Made by a program: the position numbers and the translations under genes
Notes under the pieces: generated by a model
The model's database searches: none
Seen by the model: only the letters and a program-made list of their open reading frames with translations
Told to the model about the DNA's origin: nothing
In this document: piece after piece, positions 33,128 through 43,803 of the stretch
Layout of the letters: each line of letters begins with the position of its first letter
How positions within the stretch are numbered: the stretch's first letter is position 1
Origin: Arthonia radiata
Taxonomy: Eukaryota; Ascomycota; Arthoniomycetes; Arthoniales; Arthoniaceae
Assembly: GCA_002989075.1 (NCBI GenBank)
Contig: PSQN01000016.1
Location: forward strand, 2,186,336-2,250,335
DNA length: 64,000 nt
Reading direction: 5' to 3'

Positions 33128-35103
33128 TCACCCTGTTTTGCTCTTCTTCTTCGGCCTCTCGACCTTCTCTGCCGTATCCTCCCCTGTTTTGCTCTTCTTC
33201 TTCGGCCCCTCGACCTTCTCTGCCGCATCCTCTCCTGTTTTGCTCTTTTTCTTCGGCCGCTCGGCCTTCTCTGCGGTGCCCTCATTACCGTCTGCGTCCC
33301 CATCAGCATCTTGCATCTCAGCGTCGCTGTCTTCACCTGAGCTGCTGGCAGCATTCGAGTCGAACTCTTCCGCCACGTCGGAATCGTCTTCCTCCTTGAA
33401 ATCCTCGTCTTCCTCCTCAGAGTCCTCATCAGCACTTCCCCGATCGGCCCCAGCGACCTCTTCATCTGACGACTCCTGGGCCTCTTTGAGCGTCTTCGCT
33501 ACCAGCTTTGATTCCTCGGCCATCTCGTTCCTAACTCTGATGTCCCGGGATTTGAAGAAATCTTCCAGCGGCTGTTGCTCTTCGCGATTGATGTTGCTGA
33601 ATTGATACTCTTCTCCCGTCTTCAGCGAAATATTGATGTCGAACGTTCGGCTGGCGGATACAGCGCCGCCGACCCGAGACATTGTGATGAGGTTGACCTT
33701 TTCCCGCGCGATATAGGTCGCCGGCTTAGGAACGAACAAGAAACTCTTGTCCATGCAGTAGAGGTGACCTTCGTTAGCCTTGATCGAGCACTTGATGGCA
33801 GACTGTCCGCTCCGGCTCGTAAAGTCCTTTGCCGGTTGGATGATCTTCTTGCCACCAAGACCCTTGAACAAGCTCGTCACCACGTGCCACGTAGGCCCGT
33901 CGTATGTTGATTGAAGCTTGTCCTTGTACTTGTCTTCCAGCTGCTCCCCTGTCAAATTCAGATCCAATTGGATGTCTTCCTCCCGCTTGAATTGCATAAC
34001 GATGAAGGGATATCTCGTCTGACCTTGTCGGAGAGGCGGATCCAAACCAACCACGATAAGCTGGTGCACGTCGTCGGACTTCGGCAGTAGGAAATACTTC
34101 TTTGCACTCTCGTACTGAATCTTGTAGTCGTAGGTCTTGCCGCGCAATCGAAATGAGCTCTCGTACATGTCGATGTCGAAGCGGCCACTGCGAGCAAAGG
34201 TTAGCTGTGTTCCAATTTTCTTGCTGTCTTGGTTCATACCGAGGTGTCAGATGTAAGACATCTTGGAACGTCGCGAACGTATCACCGGCAACTTCCCCAA
34301 TTTCCGCCTTCTCCATCAGGGTATCGAACCAGACTTGTGCGGCATTCTCGTCTTCTAGTCCATCTTGCTCGCCGTCCTGCTCGCCACCTTCTTGTTCTGA
34401 GGTATCACCATTTTCAGTCTTTTCCTTCTTCACTGCCGTCGTCCCCGGGATGTAGAAGCGAGCTTCGACCAGTTGATCCCGAGCGCCGCCCAGCTTCTTC
34501 CCTGTGGGGAACGCGCCCCCCAGGCTCTCGTTGGCTCCGGTATCCTCGGTCGTGCGCGGAACTTTGAATTCGACAGAAACTTCGTTCTTGCCTGCTAGCT
34601 GAGTGTTGTCGATCTCTGTGTAGGGGATCTCGAACGCTGGCTTGTTTTGCACGGTGAAGGAGAGCTCTGCTTTTGTGAAGTCGCCCTTGCCCCAGTTCCA
34701 GCCTCGAATGGCGTGTTCTCGGTTGTCGACATTAAGGCTGTATCTCGCTTTGAACGTCTTTGCTATGCGGTCGAAGTCCTATACTTGTCAGCCTTGCCGT
34801 TCATCTCATTCGTTGCCCATGCTCACTTCTTGATCGAAGCCATCGAATTGGTGGATCTCAGAATTCGTTCGCGTCAAAATCTTCAGGTCGAAACCACGAG
34901 CTCCACGACTCCATGATGCATGCTGAATATTATCGCGATCGACTGTGAACGTCTCGCCTCCACCGCTGGGCTTCCAAGCGAAGCCGGAGTCTGCGAAGCG
35001 ACACTTGCCAGGCTGCTTAGAGAAGTCCAGATGGACATTTTCGAAACTCTCCCTGGAAACTCATCAGTATCAGCTACGCCATCGTCTGGCTACAATCATA
35101 CAT
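33128..35103 (-). CDS. POB3: FACT complex subunit POB3 (SSRP1 homologue)
   Basis: FACT reorganises nucleosomes during transcription and replication. Exons on the minus strand: 35103-35102 (AT only), 35052-34827, 34778-34240, 34187-33128; 608 residues. Only the two bases AT precede the first intron (GTATGA...ACTGAT...TTTCCAG), and the next base completes ATG-GAG, giving MESFENVHLDFSKQPGKC, the usual fungal Pob3 start; no in-frame ATG precedes it without splicing. Domains: N-terminal PH-like (GFAWKPSGGGETFTVDRDNI), then the structure-specific recognition core with tandem PH folds (RGRFDIDMYESSFRLRGKTY, YKIQYESAKKYFLLPKSDD, VITMSRVGGAVSASR-like NLITMSRVGGAVSASRTFDI, FSNINREEQQPLEDFFKS), and an acidic tail (SADEDSEEEDEDFKEEDDSD). 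It ends in three 17-residue Lys-rich repeats. No HMG box, as in fungi generally. Confidence 0.94.
33132..33284 (-). repeat. three in-frame 51-bp tandem repeats in POB3
   Basis: Three units of exactly 51 bp, starting at 33132, 33183 and 33234 on the plus strand (each begins CCTGTTTTGCTCTT). Each encodes 17 residues with core AEKVERPKKKSKTG or a close variant, probably a nuclear localisation or DNA-contacting tail. Confidence 0.9.
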
Positions 35104-35895
35104 TGCTGCGACAAAGCGCGGGGTAGAGGTTGCGAGGGCGGTCAGATGAGCTGCAGCAGTAACGTGTGGAGGATGTTAAATTAGTCGTGATTTATGAAGT
35201 TGAATTCTGCAACGGTTTTGGAGCAGGAAAATTCTGTTTGCAGCAAGGGAAGGAACAGCAGATAGCTGAGAACGGTGACGTGAGGCGGACGTGATATTGT
35301 CGCGAGATTGACGCGCCTGGCGTTGATTCTGAGCTGATCACTCATGTCTTAATATAGTAATATGCGATAAATTGTCCTTATTTTGGGTTACTACACGCGT
35401 CCTTCTCCAACTACACAGATATCTCTGTTCTCACTCTCAAGCTCTTCACCACATTTGTAGGCGCTAGACCCATCTCCCAGTGTATTTATAACACACTCAA
35501 CCTTATTATGGGTCCTTCCGGTTGGGGGGTATTGTCACCTTTTTGCCGGCTAACATCTTGTCAACCAAATCATGGACTTGCCATTCCTGTGTAGACGATG
35601 AAGGTGATCGGCACGGATTAAGCTACTGGGAACGGAGCTAAATGAGGGGCTTCTTATGAGGATTACATGAAGTGATGCTGCAAGGTGTTGAGAGTGAAGC
35701 TGTGGGGTTGCCCCGTGCAGCACGTAGGGAGCATCAGGTACCGTCATATAAACAAGCTCACCGCTTCTATTTTCCCTCACTCTTCTACTTCCCATCACTC
35801 TTCCCCTTCTCATCACTTTCAGCAGCAGCAACAGCATCACCACAGTGCCAGGAACCTTCCGTTGCCCTCAATTTGCGCACTAATTCGCCGGCAAG
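35104..35895. other. intergenic, with an A/T-rich scar
   Basis: 792 bp between the divergent POB3 and RRM-like genes. About 35340-35545 is A/T-richer and contains TTAATATAGTAATATGCG, a CT-rich stretch ending CTCTTCACCACA, a GGCGCTAGACCC motif and a TTGGGGGG run. This faintly resembles the ends of an LTR element, but no coding remnant is present. The last 150 bp are CT-rich promoter. Confidence 0.3.
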
Positions 35896-37360
35896 ATGCC
35901 ATTGGAGTCGCGTTGGGCCAATCAGACCCCCAGCACGCTTGCTCCAAGTTCTGATGCTCGCTCGGGCATGTCGCCAAAGCGACATCAGGTGCTAGTCGAG
36001 CAGCAGCACCATGTCGAGCGTCAGATTCTGGAGCGCAAGCTCCGCGAGAAAGCTGGCGAAGAGAACAAGAAGCCAAATGCGGAAGCTATCACCCAACAGC
36101 TTTCCCGCGTTACCCTGCAAGAAGCGCCTACCAAGGTCGATAACTCTGACAGCTCAAACGCTAATGCTCGAGCCTTCGCCGCCAATAAGAAAATTCCACA
36201 GACCCCAGGAATATTCATTAAAGGCGACGCGAGCCTCAAAAACCGCCCAGCAGCACCTCCACCTCAGATGCGTGCACCAGCTCAGCGCGCTCCGCCGTCC
36301 GCGCCACCGGCGAGCGCTCGCAGCGCCTCCACCTTGACTGCCTCGTCCACAGTCGCGCCGCTGAGAGGGGCTGCTCTCATCGCTGAGCAGAATCGTCGAG
36401 CTCTGCAGACACACGGTGGTCGAGTTCGTCGTGATCTAGTAGCACGGCCTGCGCCGTCAGAGATTGCGCCGAACGACAAACGATTCGACAACCTCTCCGG
36501 TCCATCTCCCATCAGCTCAGATCATCTCAAGCTGCAGCGCACGGAGCCATCTGGCTCCTCGCAGACCAGGACTCTGTCTGACCATTTTTCTACTCAGAAA
36601 AAGGTCGCTGTCAATAAGGATGAAGACCAGCGCAACGTCGTCTACTTCGACAAGTGGGCTACACCGGAGCGTCGTGGTGGCGGACCTGCTCAAATTCGCC
36701 GTGTCATTCTGACAAACATTCCTTCGCTATGCACAGCCAAGGACGTTGCCAGCATGGTCTGGGGTGGCGAGGTCGAGGAGATCAAATACAACGATGGAGA
36801 CACCAAAGCCTCTGTGCTCTTCTTCCACGCCAGATGCTGCGCTCGCTACAACGAAGACACCGCAAACAACATCGAATACAAGCACCGCGAGGTAAGAGCC
36901 TCCACACATTCCGTTCTATTGCTTTGAACTCTTGCCAGGCAGCCAGCGCGCCGGCGTTGTCTCAAAAAGCTTTGTTTGAACCAGAACTCAAGGAGGGCCT
37001 GTGCTGACGTCCTGTTTCTAGATCTTCGTCGAACTGCACAAGGAGGTGGAGCCTTTGACCGGCATTCGCAAGCAGATGATCGACGCTGGAGTCACACGCT
37101 GCGTCCGTGCCACCAAGGTGGTGGACAAACTGCTTCCCGGCCCACTGCACAAGCTGGGCAAAGACACTGGAGCTCTGGAACACATGATCGTCACGTTCCC
37201 AGCACCCGGATTCAAGCAAGTCACTTGGCGCTTCTGCAACATCGACGCCGCCAACAACTTCCGGTCGACCCTGCTTCGCGACGAGCGTTTCAAGATCCCA
37301 GGTGCCGTCATAATGTTCGTTGCGGACCCCTGCGCCAGCGCCTCAGGCGTCCACGATTGA
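35896..37360 (+). CDS. RRM-like hypothetical protein
   Basis: Two exons, 35896-36891 and 37022-37360; 444 residues; the 130-nt intron has GTAAGA and TTTCTAG and keeps phase. The N-terminal 230 residues are low-complexity (Ala/Pro/Ser/Gln) with a helical stretch (EQQHHVERQILERKLREKAG). From about residue 265 an RRM-like fold appears: RRVILTNIPSLCTAKDVASM, VWGGEVEEIKYND, KASVLFFHARCCARYNED. Exon 2 may hold a second, related fold (EPLTGIRKQMIDAGVTRCVR; FKQVTWRFCNIDAANNFRST). The ordered part reads like proteins common in Dothideomycetes. Classical RNP aromatic positions are not obvious, so RNA binding is uncertain. Confidence 0.7.
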
Positions 37361-37477
37361 GGTTTTGGTGGATATGGTTTGGGTGGCCGGGCTGTTGATG
37401 TGTTCACCAAGGAGACTATGGAGGATGGTGGCATAAATATATAATTAAAAGCAGCGATCAGGAAGGCTACGAAGCTT

Positions 37478-38460
37478 TCATACAGTTTTCTGCGCCAGAT
37501 CCAAATGCCACCCAAACAAACTCCTAAACAAGCCCTTGCCTCCACTCGTAATCACATCCCCATGACACGGCACAATACGCTCAAAGTCCCACCCCTCAAT
37601 CTCCTTCACACTCCTCGCATACCCCTTCTTGTCCCCTGCACTAAACACATACCACAGCAGCCTCCTCTGCCACCACATTTGTGGCCCGCTCGTCCCATTA
37701 ATCCGCGTCATGATCCGGGTGAACAGCCCACTATGCGGATCCTCCGGACTCCTACTATACTGCTCCGTCGCCGGCAAATTGAACATGAAATCCGCCGTAA
37801 TCAGCGTCTTCTCCGGGCGAAAGTTGAACAAAACCTCCTTGTTCGGGTGCGCAGGCACAATCGTCCTATCGAACACCTCGTCAAACTCCTCATCCACACT
37901 GTACCCCTCCTTCTCGCCTCCGCCTTCCCGCACGCCCACACCGCTGACCCGCGTCTTCCGCTCGCTGTTCAGGAACTCAACCCACCCCACCTTCCCTTGT
38001 TTCGCGCTCTCGCTCATCTGCGCTTTCTTCTCGCGCATGCCCTCGGGCCCGATGAGTCGTGCCTCGGGGTAGGAGTTGTGCCAGTCCCCGACGAAGAGGT
38101 GGTGCTCCATGTCCAGTGCGGCGATATAGCGGAGCGTGCCCATGCTCGAGACGATTTCTTTGACTTCGGGCGTGAGCGCGACCGGGGAGAAGACGGCGAC
38201 GGAGAGCGAGTCAGGGTGCGAGGGCGAGGGGAAGCGGATGAGCGTTGCGCGACCCCCGATTTTGACGCGGCCGAAGCGGGAGAAGGGGAGGGAGAGGGTG
38301 GTGATATTTTTGGAGTCGCCGTAGGTTCTGGGTGGTATTAGCTATAGCCGTATGATAGTTTGACGAAGTGCCGAGGATAGGCATGACATTCAATGGTCGA
38401 GGAGCGTGCTTACTGGATGACCATGCACGAGGCCGGATCGTCTGGTGCGAGCGGGGCCAT
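37478..38460 (-). CDS. DUF4336 protein (metallo-beta-lactamase-like fold)
   Basis: Two exons on the minus strand, 38460-38414 and 38327-37478; 298 residues. The first exon encodes MAPLAPDDPASCMVIQ and joins through an 86-nt intron to TYGDSKNITTLSLPFSRFGR. DUF4336 signatures: GRVKIGGRATLIRLP, MGTLRYIAALDMEHHLFVGD, LIGPEGMREK, IVPAHPNKEVLFNFRPEKTL, ADFMFNLPATEQYSRS and the late FERIVPCHGDVITSGGKGLF. The histidines (DMEHH, AHPNKE, PCHGD) are placed like metal ligands of a metallo-beta-lactamase fold. No substrate is known to me. It converges with the RRM-like gene, 117 bp between stops. Confidence 0.8.
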
Positions 38461-39139
38461 GCTTGCGGTATTGATCGATCTGTTCGGTGAGGTTGAGCTG
38501 CTGATGTGGACCTCTAATTGTCTCTGAAGAATATACGGGTGAAATGAAAAAGTCGATGGTTTACGAAAGCGCAGTGGAAAGGAGAATGGCGTACAACGCC
38601 GAAGCATGAAGTGTATTATACTCGAGCAGATAGACTTCGTTTGGTTGCTGCAGATGCGGTGATAGTGACATCATTGCGCCGCCTTGCCGGAAAGGGCGAG
38701 TACGACACGAGATGGCTCGCTTAAGGTAGCAGCAACGTGAATACAGATCGAGCCGAGCCTGTGAATGCACATTTATAGGATATACAACTCAATCAATTTT
38801 GCTTCCAGGAGTATTATGCCACACAGACCCCAACATTAGCCCTCAACCTCCCTGTCGAGCTGCCGTGGTCTCCAAACACATGGTCCAAGCTTTCATAATC
38901 GCTAAGACCGTTCGGATCCGACCCCATCTCATCCGACACCAGTACTCCGTAAACAACGCGTCCCTCCAATTACTCGTCTCATCTTCGCCGACGCCATGCT
39001 CTAATACACCAAGCCACCTCTTCCCACACCATCCTTAGCGCCTGCGACACCACGCCGTCCACAGCGACAACAACATCACGCCATCCACAACTCTCCAAGA
39101 CCACACCACCAAACCACCCCCTCCCCCATCACCACCCAT
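38461..39139. other. intergenic, divergent
   Basis: 679 bp between the divergent DUF4336 and NNF1 genes; holds both promoters. C/A-rich just before NNF1. No other gene seen. Confidence 0.4.
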
Positions 39140-39757
39140 ATGGCCTCCCCACCCCCCACAGCACCAATCCCCATGCGCCCCGGCGACCGCGCCCGCAAAC
39201 TCCACGACGTCTACACTCGCGCCCTCAAAAACGCCCTAAAGCCCATCTCCACGTACGCAAACTTCGCCGCGTGCTTCCCCACGCCCGCCCGCTACTGCGA
39301 GTCCGCGCTGCGGGAGCTGCATTCCGACTTCGTGCGGAAACTCAGCGCGACGTGTGAGAGCGAGTTCGAAGCTTTGGTTCAAGAAAGAGAGGTAGTCAGG
39401 AGTCTGAACGAGTTGGATGGGCTGGTGGAGGAGGCGAGGAAGAGGAAGGCGCAGGCTGAAGGGGAGGATGGCGGGGGAAAGGACGGGGAGGCGAGGGCGC
39501 CGCATTTGCTGGGCCCGGAGGAGCTGATGGGGTTGCATTTGAGGGGTTTTGTCGCGGAGCACGGGGAGGGCGTGGAGAGGAGGTTGCGGGAGACGCAGGA
39601 GGAGAATCGGAGGGTGGCTGGGGAGATTGAGGAGCAGAGGAGGGAGATTGATGGGTTGCTTGCGGGGATGGAGGGGGTGGTGAGGGATCTGGAGGGGGCG
39701 AATGAGGCGTTCAATGGGAGTGAGATGGAGGGCGTTGAGGGGTTGTTGAGGGGTTGA
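39140..39757 (+). CDS. NNF1: kinetochore MIND/MIS12 complex subunit Nnf1
   Basis: Single exon, 205 residues. The N-terminal helix pair is characteristic of Nnf1/PMF1: RARKLHDVYTRALKNALKPI then STYANFAACFPT, followed by SDFVRKLSATCESEFEALVQ and EREVVRSLNELDGLVEEARK. The C-terminal half is a predicted coiled coil (VERRLRETQEENRRVAGEIE). In the MIND complex Nnf1 pairs with Mis12 and links the inner centromere to the Ndc80 complex. Length matches the family (about 200). The first half is C-rich and the second half strongly G-rich on the coding strand, reflecting the change from Pro/Ala to Glu/Gly codons. Confidence 0.85.
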   Translation: MASPPPTAPIPMRPGDRARKLHDVYTRALKNALKPISTYANFAACFPTPARYCESALRELHSDFVRKLSATCESEFEALVQEREVVRSLNELDGLVEEARKRKAQAEGEDGGGKDGEARAPHLLGPEELMGLHLRGFVAEHGEGVERRLRETQEENRRVAGEIEEQRREIDGLLAGMEGVVRDLEGANEAFNGSEMEGVEGLLRG

Positions 39758-40374
39758 GGGGGTTGTGGTGGGTTTGCTTGAGACTGACGTTGATTGTGAG
39801 ACATTCGTGAAAATGGTTTCGGATGGTTGTCATTGCGTTATTGACATTAGACGCTGTGATGAAAAGAGCGGTCAGCAGCTTCATTCGACGACGATAGTGG
39901 CCGCATCCATGAGGCGGGTTCCAATGCCTGTCATACATTGGCGGCAATGCGTGAATAAGGAAGGCTTACAATGATGCCCCTGCGACATCTTAGCCAGCTC
40001 CATACGGGCCTCACGCTTAGTCCAGTCAAAACGCACGCGGCAATATCAGAATCTAGGGCACCGTGGACTTCAGAAACAGTCATCGGGTAGCACTGGCGGT
40101 CGCCATGGTGAGCCGCGTTGAAGCTGAGCGATCACGGTTCGAATGATATTACGGATGCCATCAGGACTTGGATCACTTGAAAAGGTCGCTAAACCCTCGC
40201 AAGCTGCTTAACAAAGAGTATGGCCAACGTGAACCGAGGCAGCGGCAGAAGGAAACTCGAAAACTCAAAGCACCAAGAGCAGATCGCAGATGCAGCTATT
40301 CTGTATTAGCAAAATGTCTATTTGCGTCACTGTACAATGTATATTCAATGGGTATCCCAGTCCGCTCATCGCCG
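39758..40374. other. intergenic between convergent genes
   Basis: 617 bp after NNF1 and before the 3' end of the MFS gene. No supported gene; the plus-strand ORF that runs into the MFS gene is antisense. Confidence 0.4.
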
Positions 40375-42417
40375 CTATGCCGTTGGCGAGAACTTCGACC
40401 AACTCCTAATCTTCTCGCCATAGATAAAGAACACGATCGGCGCTGGGTACAGCGCGACCGTCAAGAACGCCAGCAGACTCGCGGCCCATGGCACGCCCAG
40501 ATTGTGGAACATCCCCGTGGCGAACATGATAAATCCAGCGCCGACCCAAGATCTGACAAACGTGTTCGCGGCGATGGCACTATTCGCATTCATCAGGTAC
40601 ACGTCGATCAGATAATTCAACCCCTGAAGGAAGATTATCATAACGCCGCCACCCGCGAACGCCACGGACACGATCTGCGGCCAGACGCTGATGTTCGGAC
40701 TGCTCGTCCACGCGAACCAGAATAGACCAGCTGGCAGCATAGCGCCACCAATGAACATGGGCACAAGCCGTTCTTCGGGGACGACGTGGCCCATGCGCTC
40801 CATCTTCGGCTTGAAGCGATACTTGGTGATGAGGACGATGATGCCGGCGCCCATGATGACACCGCATAGTAACGAGATGAACGGCAACGAACCGACACCC
40901 GGAGACATGCCGCGGACCTGTTGGAAAGCGATAGGGAAAGCTTCGAAGAAGAGGTATAGTATGCCGTAGATGAGCGACATATAGATGGTGATCAGTACCA
41001 GGATGGGCTCTAGAATTGTCATCTTGAATGGCTTGTTGATGTAGCGCTGCGCGATGTCTTTGAGCGAGATCTGTTGCTCATCTTGCGGTGCGCGGATCGC
41101 CCAGTTCTTGGTTTCAAAACGGAGCTTTTTCGCTTTGATGTGCAGGAGACGGGGCGCAAAGGTCTCCGGCACGATGAAGAAGAAGATGATGCCAAGAGAG
41201 AGGGAGATGATGGCGGTTATCCAGGCGGTCCAGCGCCAGCCGAGGTAGGACTCGACGGTGAAGGAGCCCACGATGGGACCCATGGCGGGACCGATGAAGG
41301 TTGCGCCGGAGAAGACGCAGAGTGCATAGCCGCGGTTCACAGGATCCCAGATGTCGGCCAATGCGCCGCCAACGACTGCCAAAGGCGCAGACGCGAAGAA
41401 ACCGCCGAAGAAGCGGCACACGAAGATGGTTTGAAGGTTCTGGGCGACGGCCACAGGGATGTTGAAGATGCCAAAAATGAGGTATCCCAGGAAAAGAGGT
41501 GGTTTGCGCCCGTAGAGCTCAGACATTGGTCCCCAAACCGGAGGACCCCAAGCAAATCCGAGCACGAAGAGGGACGTGCCCAGTAGCATGACCTCTTCGG
41601 AGACGCCGAATTGTTTGGAGGTAGGCATAATTGCTGTGGAGAAGATTGAAGAGGCGAAGGTGACGACGAAGGTCAAAATGCCGTAGCTGGCGGTGTAGAC
41701 CCATTTCTTCCACGTCTTGATATTTTGAGGATTCAATGGGTCGTTGGGTCCGTCGAAACCAATGAGATTGGGGTCTTTTTGCTCCTCTTGTGCCTTGTCC
41801 TTCTCATTCGTCGAGGAATCCGTAGACCCATGCGGGCTGCCCTTCTCAAGGTCCTTGTCCTCGCTACTGCTGCTGACCGCGCCGTTCATGTTCGAGGAGC
41901 GCGGGCTAAGGTGCTGTCGTGGTGATAGTACAGGCACGGGTGGCACCTCCTTTTCTGGATCTTCAAAGTCGCGAAAGGTACCAATCCAAGGCTTATCCGA
42001 ATTGTCGCCACGCATTGAAGGGGGCCTCAAGCTCGGATCGAGACTGTTCCTTGGTCGCCCAGTCGTGCTCATAGACCAGGTGTGGTCCTTGTGTCGTGTG
42101 TCTGTGCTACGCAAGCTTGCCGCCCGCGTACTGTGGCGTGCGCCCTGAACTATGGAGGCGTTGTCAGGTGGTGGGGATTGCGCGCGGTGGTCTTCGATGT
42201 CTGCAGGGTCTGTAGGAGCAGTTGCAGCTTGTGCAGGTCGAGTGTTGCCACTCTCACTATAGACAGGCCGACCACTGAACCCGTGGAGACTGTCGCGGAA
42301 GGATAACGTTCTATCCTGGGGGGACTCCATCGTGCTCGATTTATTTGGGGGCAGCTGGCCACCAGGAGCGTCTGCCCGCGACAATGATGACGTGAAGCAA
42401 GCGCTTTGCGACGACAT
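40375..42417 (-). CDS. MFS drug:H+ antiporter (DHA1) transporter
   Basis: Single exon, 680 residues from the first ATG (42417); a second Met at 42330 is possible. A long cytoplasmic N-terminus (about 210 residues, Ser/Pro/Asp-rich with EKDLEKGSP) precedes GFDGPNDPLNPQNIKTWKKW, the usual entry of fungal DHA1 carriers. Twelve hydrophobic segments follow; the loop 2-3 signature is GPMSELYGRKPPLFLGYLIF and motif C is GPAMGPIVGSF. The sequence is nearest to the Tpo1/Flu1-type branch that exports polyamines or azoles; the substrate cannot be told. No neighbouring biosynthetic genes, so nothing links it to a metabolite cluster. Confidence 0.88.
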   Translation of the reverse strand: MSSQSACFTSSLSRADAPGGQLPPNKSSTMESPQDRTLSFRDSLHGFSGRPVYSESGNTRPAQAATAPTDPADIEDHRAQSPPPDNASIVQGARHSTRAASLRSTDTRHKDHTWSMSTTGRPRNSLDPSLRPPSMRGDNSDKPWIGTFRDFEDPEKEVPPVPVLSPRQHLSPRSSNMNGAVSSSSEDKDLEKGSPHGSTDSSTNEKDKAQEEQKDPNLIGFDGPNDPLNPQNIKTWKKWVYTASYGILTFVVTFASSIFSTAIMPTSKQFGVSEEVMLLGTSLFVLGFAWGPPVWGPMSELYGRKPPLFLGYLIFGIFNIPVAVAQNLQTIFVCRFFGGFFASAPLAVVGGALADIWDPVNRGYALCVFSGATFIGPAMGPIVGSFTVESYLGWRWTAWITAIISLSLGIIFFFIVPETFAPRLLHIKAKKLRFETKNWAIRAPQDEQQISLKDIAQRYINKPFKMTILEPILVLITIYMSLIYGILYLFFEAFPIAFQQVRGMSPGVGSLPFISLLCGVIMGAGIIVLITKYRFKPKMERMGHVVPEERLVPMFIGGAMLPAGLFWFAWTSSPNISVWPQIVSVAFAGGGVMIIFLQGLNYLIDVYLMNANSAIAANTFVRSWVGAGFIMFATGMFHNLGVPWAASLLAFLTVALYPAPIVFFIYGEKIRSWSKFSPTA

Positions 42418-43803
42418 GGATGTCGCGGCAGCCGAGGGCACGTCATGGCGAGGACGCGAGGACCGAGCCTGTAGAAATATATGGTGTCAGGGAGGATGAA
42501 TTCGATTCGCTAAGGCAAAGTCTACTCGTACGTAGTCGGCGCCGTCTCTTCCGAATGCAGATGTTGATCGGTCGCGGATGTTCGGCAATTGCGCGCCGAG
42601 CGAAGGTGGTGACTTGTCGTGAGCTGAGATTGCGCCCTTTTTCGTGGCTATGGTTTAGCCGACAACTACGATCGCTTCATCGTCTCCCCATCTTCACAAA
42701 AACAGCCTTTGACCAGCCGTGAAGCTAGACCATTCGCTTGGGTTGAATGTCGAAAACCCCCGTTTAGGCACCACGATCGACGCTAGTAAAACTTTGTCTC
42801 CGTGACGAGTCAGAGGGGTTGAGGGCGGCCCGTTGCTTGGCATCCTTATCGTCGAGCATGTAGGGAGGTACGGGAGGCTTTCCTTCTATTCTAGAGGTAC
42901 TTACGAGCCTCTTGCAGCACTGTAGGCTGTTATCTAGTCTCGACGACCGTCAAGCAGCTGTTACTTTGGGGCAGCCCATAAGCAAATGCTGTCTTGGCTA
43001 CTGTGCTTGTCAGGATAAGATGCCGGATTGTTGGCAAACCTGATCACCATTAGCAGAGCAGTTGACCCCGTCATACAATATCCTCGTCTGGAGCAGTATG
43101 CTTTACGCCAGCTGCTCAACATTCAACCGGCCACTTCGAGTGTTGAAGAGTGTGACCGTGTGTGTCCGACATGTTTTACCTCCAGTCGTCTTGTAAGCCA
43201 AAGGTCCATCTACGCATGCAGTGGAGTCGTTGAACGCCTATCCCTTGAGCAAAGATCAGGGCATTGGCACTCATACAGCCTTTACTGACGCATCAAGTGT
43301 TTCAAAGGCGTTCCCTTGAGAAGGGTTCAGGACCTGGTCACCAGTATCAGCTCTCTTACCCATGCAGTATCTCTCCAAAGCCCAATCCCCCAAGTAACGC
43401 TCGGGACGTGAGACTTATGGTCGCTTGCATTTTACAACATCAATCGCTTGTTCCTCGAGCGAGGAATCGCATCAGAGCATCAGTCGCTGTTCAAGAGGTG
43501 CTAGGGCATCCTCCAGGCCGTCTACTTTGACAAGGGTTCATCTCTGCGTGGTGTCAGGGACTAGTAGCTGTCGTCGAAGCAGTGAAGCCAAAGGACCCAT
43601 CAAAGATCTTGTTGCCAAATTCTCATAGCGTTGTCCAAACTCTCGGCCGCGGCAGCAGATCTGGTTCCCAAACCCCCTTTTCAAGTGCAACAAGAAACTC
43701 AAAGCTGCCGGTGGCGCCGTGCAAGATGACGATAACTCCATCGAGCCCCCTTACGGCGCCGCCTACCTGCGCTGCAAGTTTACACAAGCCCCATTTTGCA
43801 ATA
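42418..43803. other. intergenic, 1.4 kb
   Basis: Upstream region of the MFS gene plus the 3' side of the interrupted 2EXR gene. Short ORFs only. Two similar 35-bp stretches near 43240 and 43310 share CCCTTGAG...TCAGG; otherwise nothing recognised. Confidence 0.35.

Noticed and set aside
40168-40725. 185-codon plus-strand ORF
   Set aside because: Runs antisense into the MFS gene; not protein-like.
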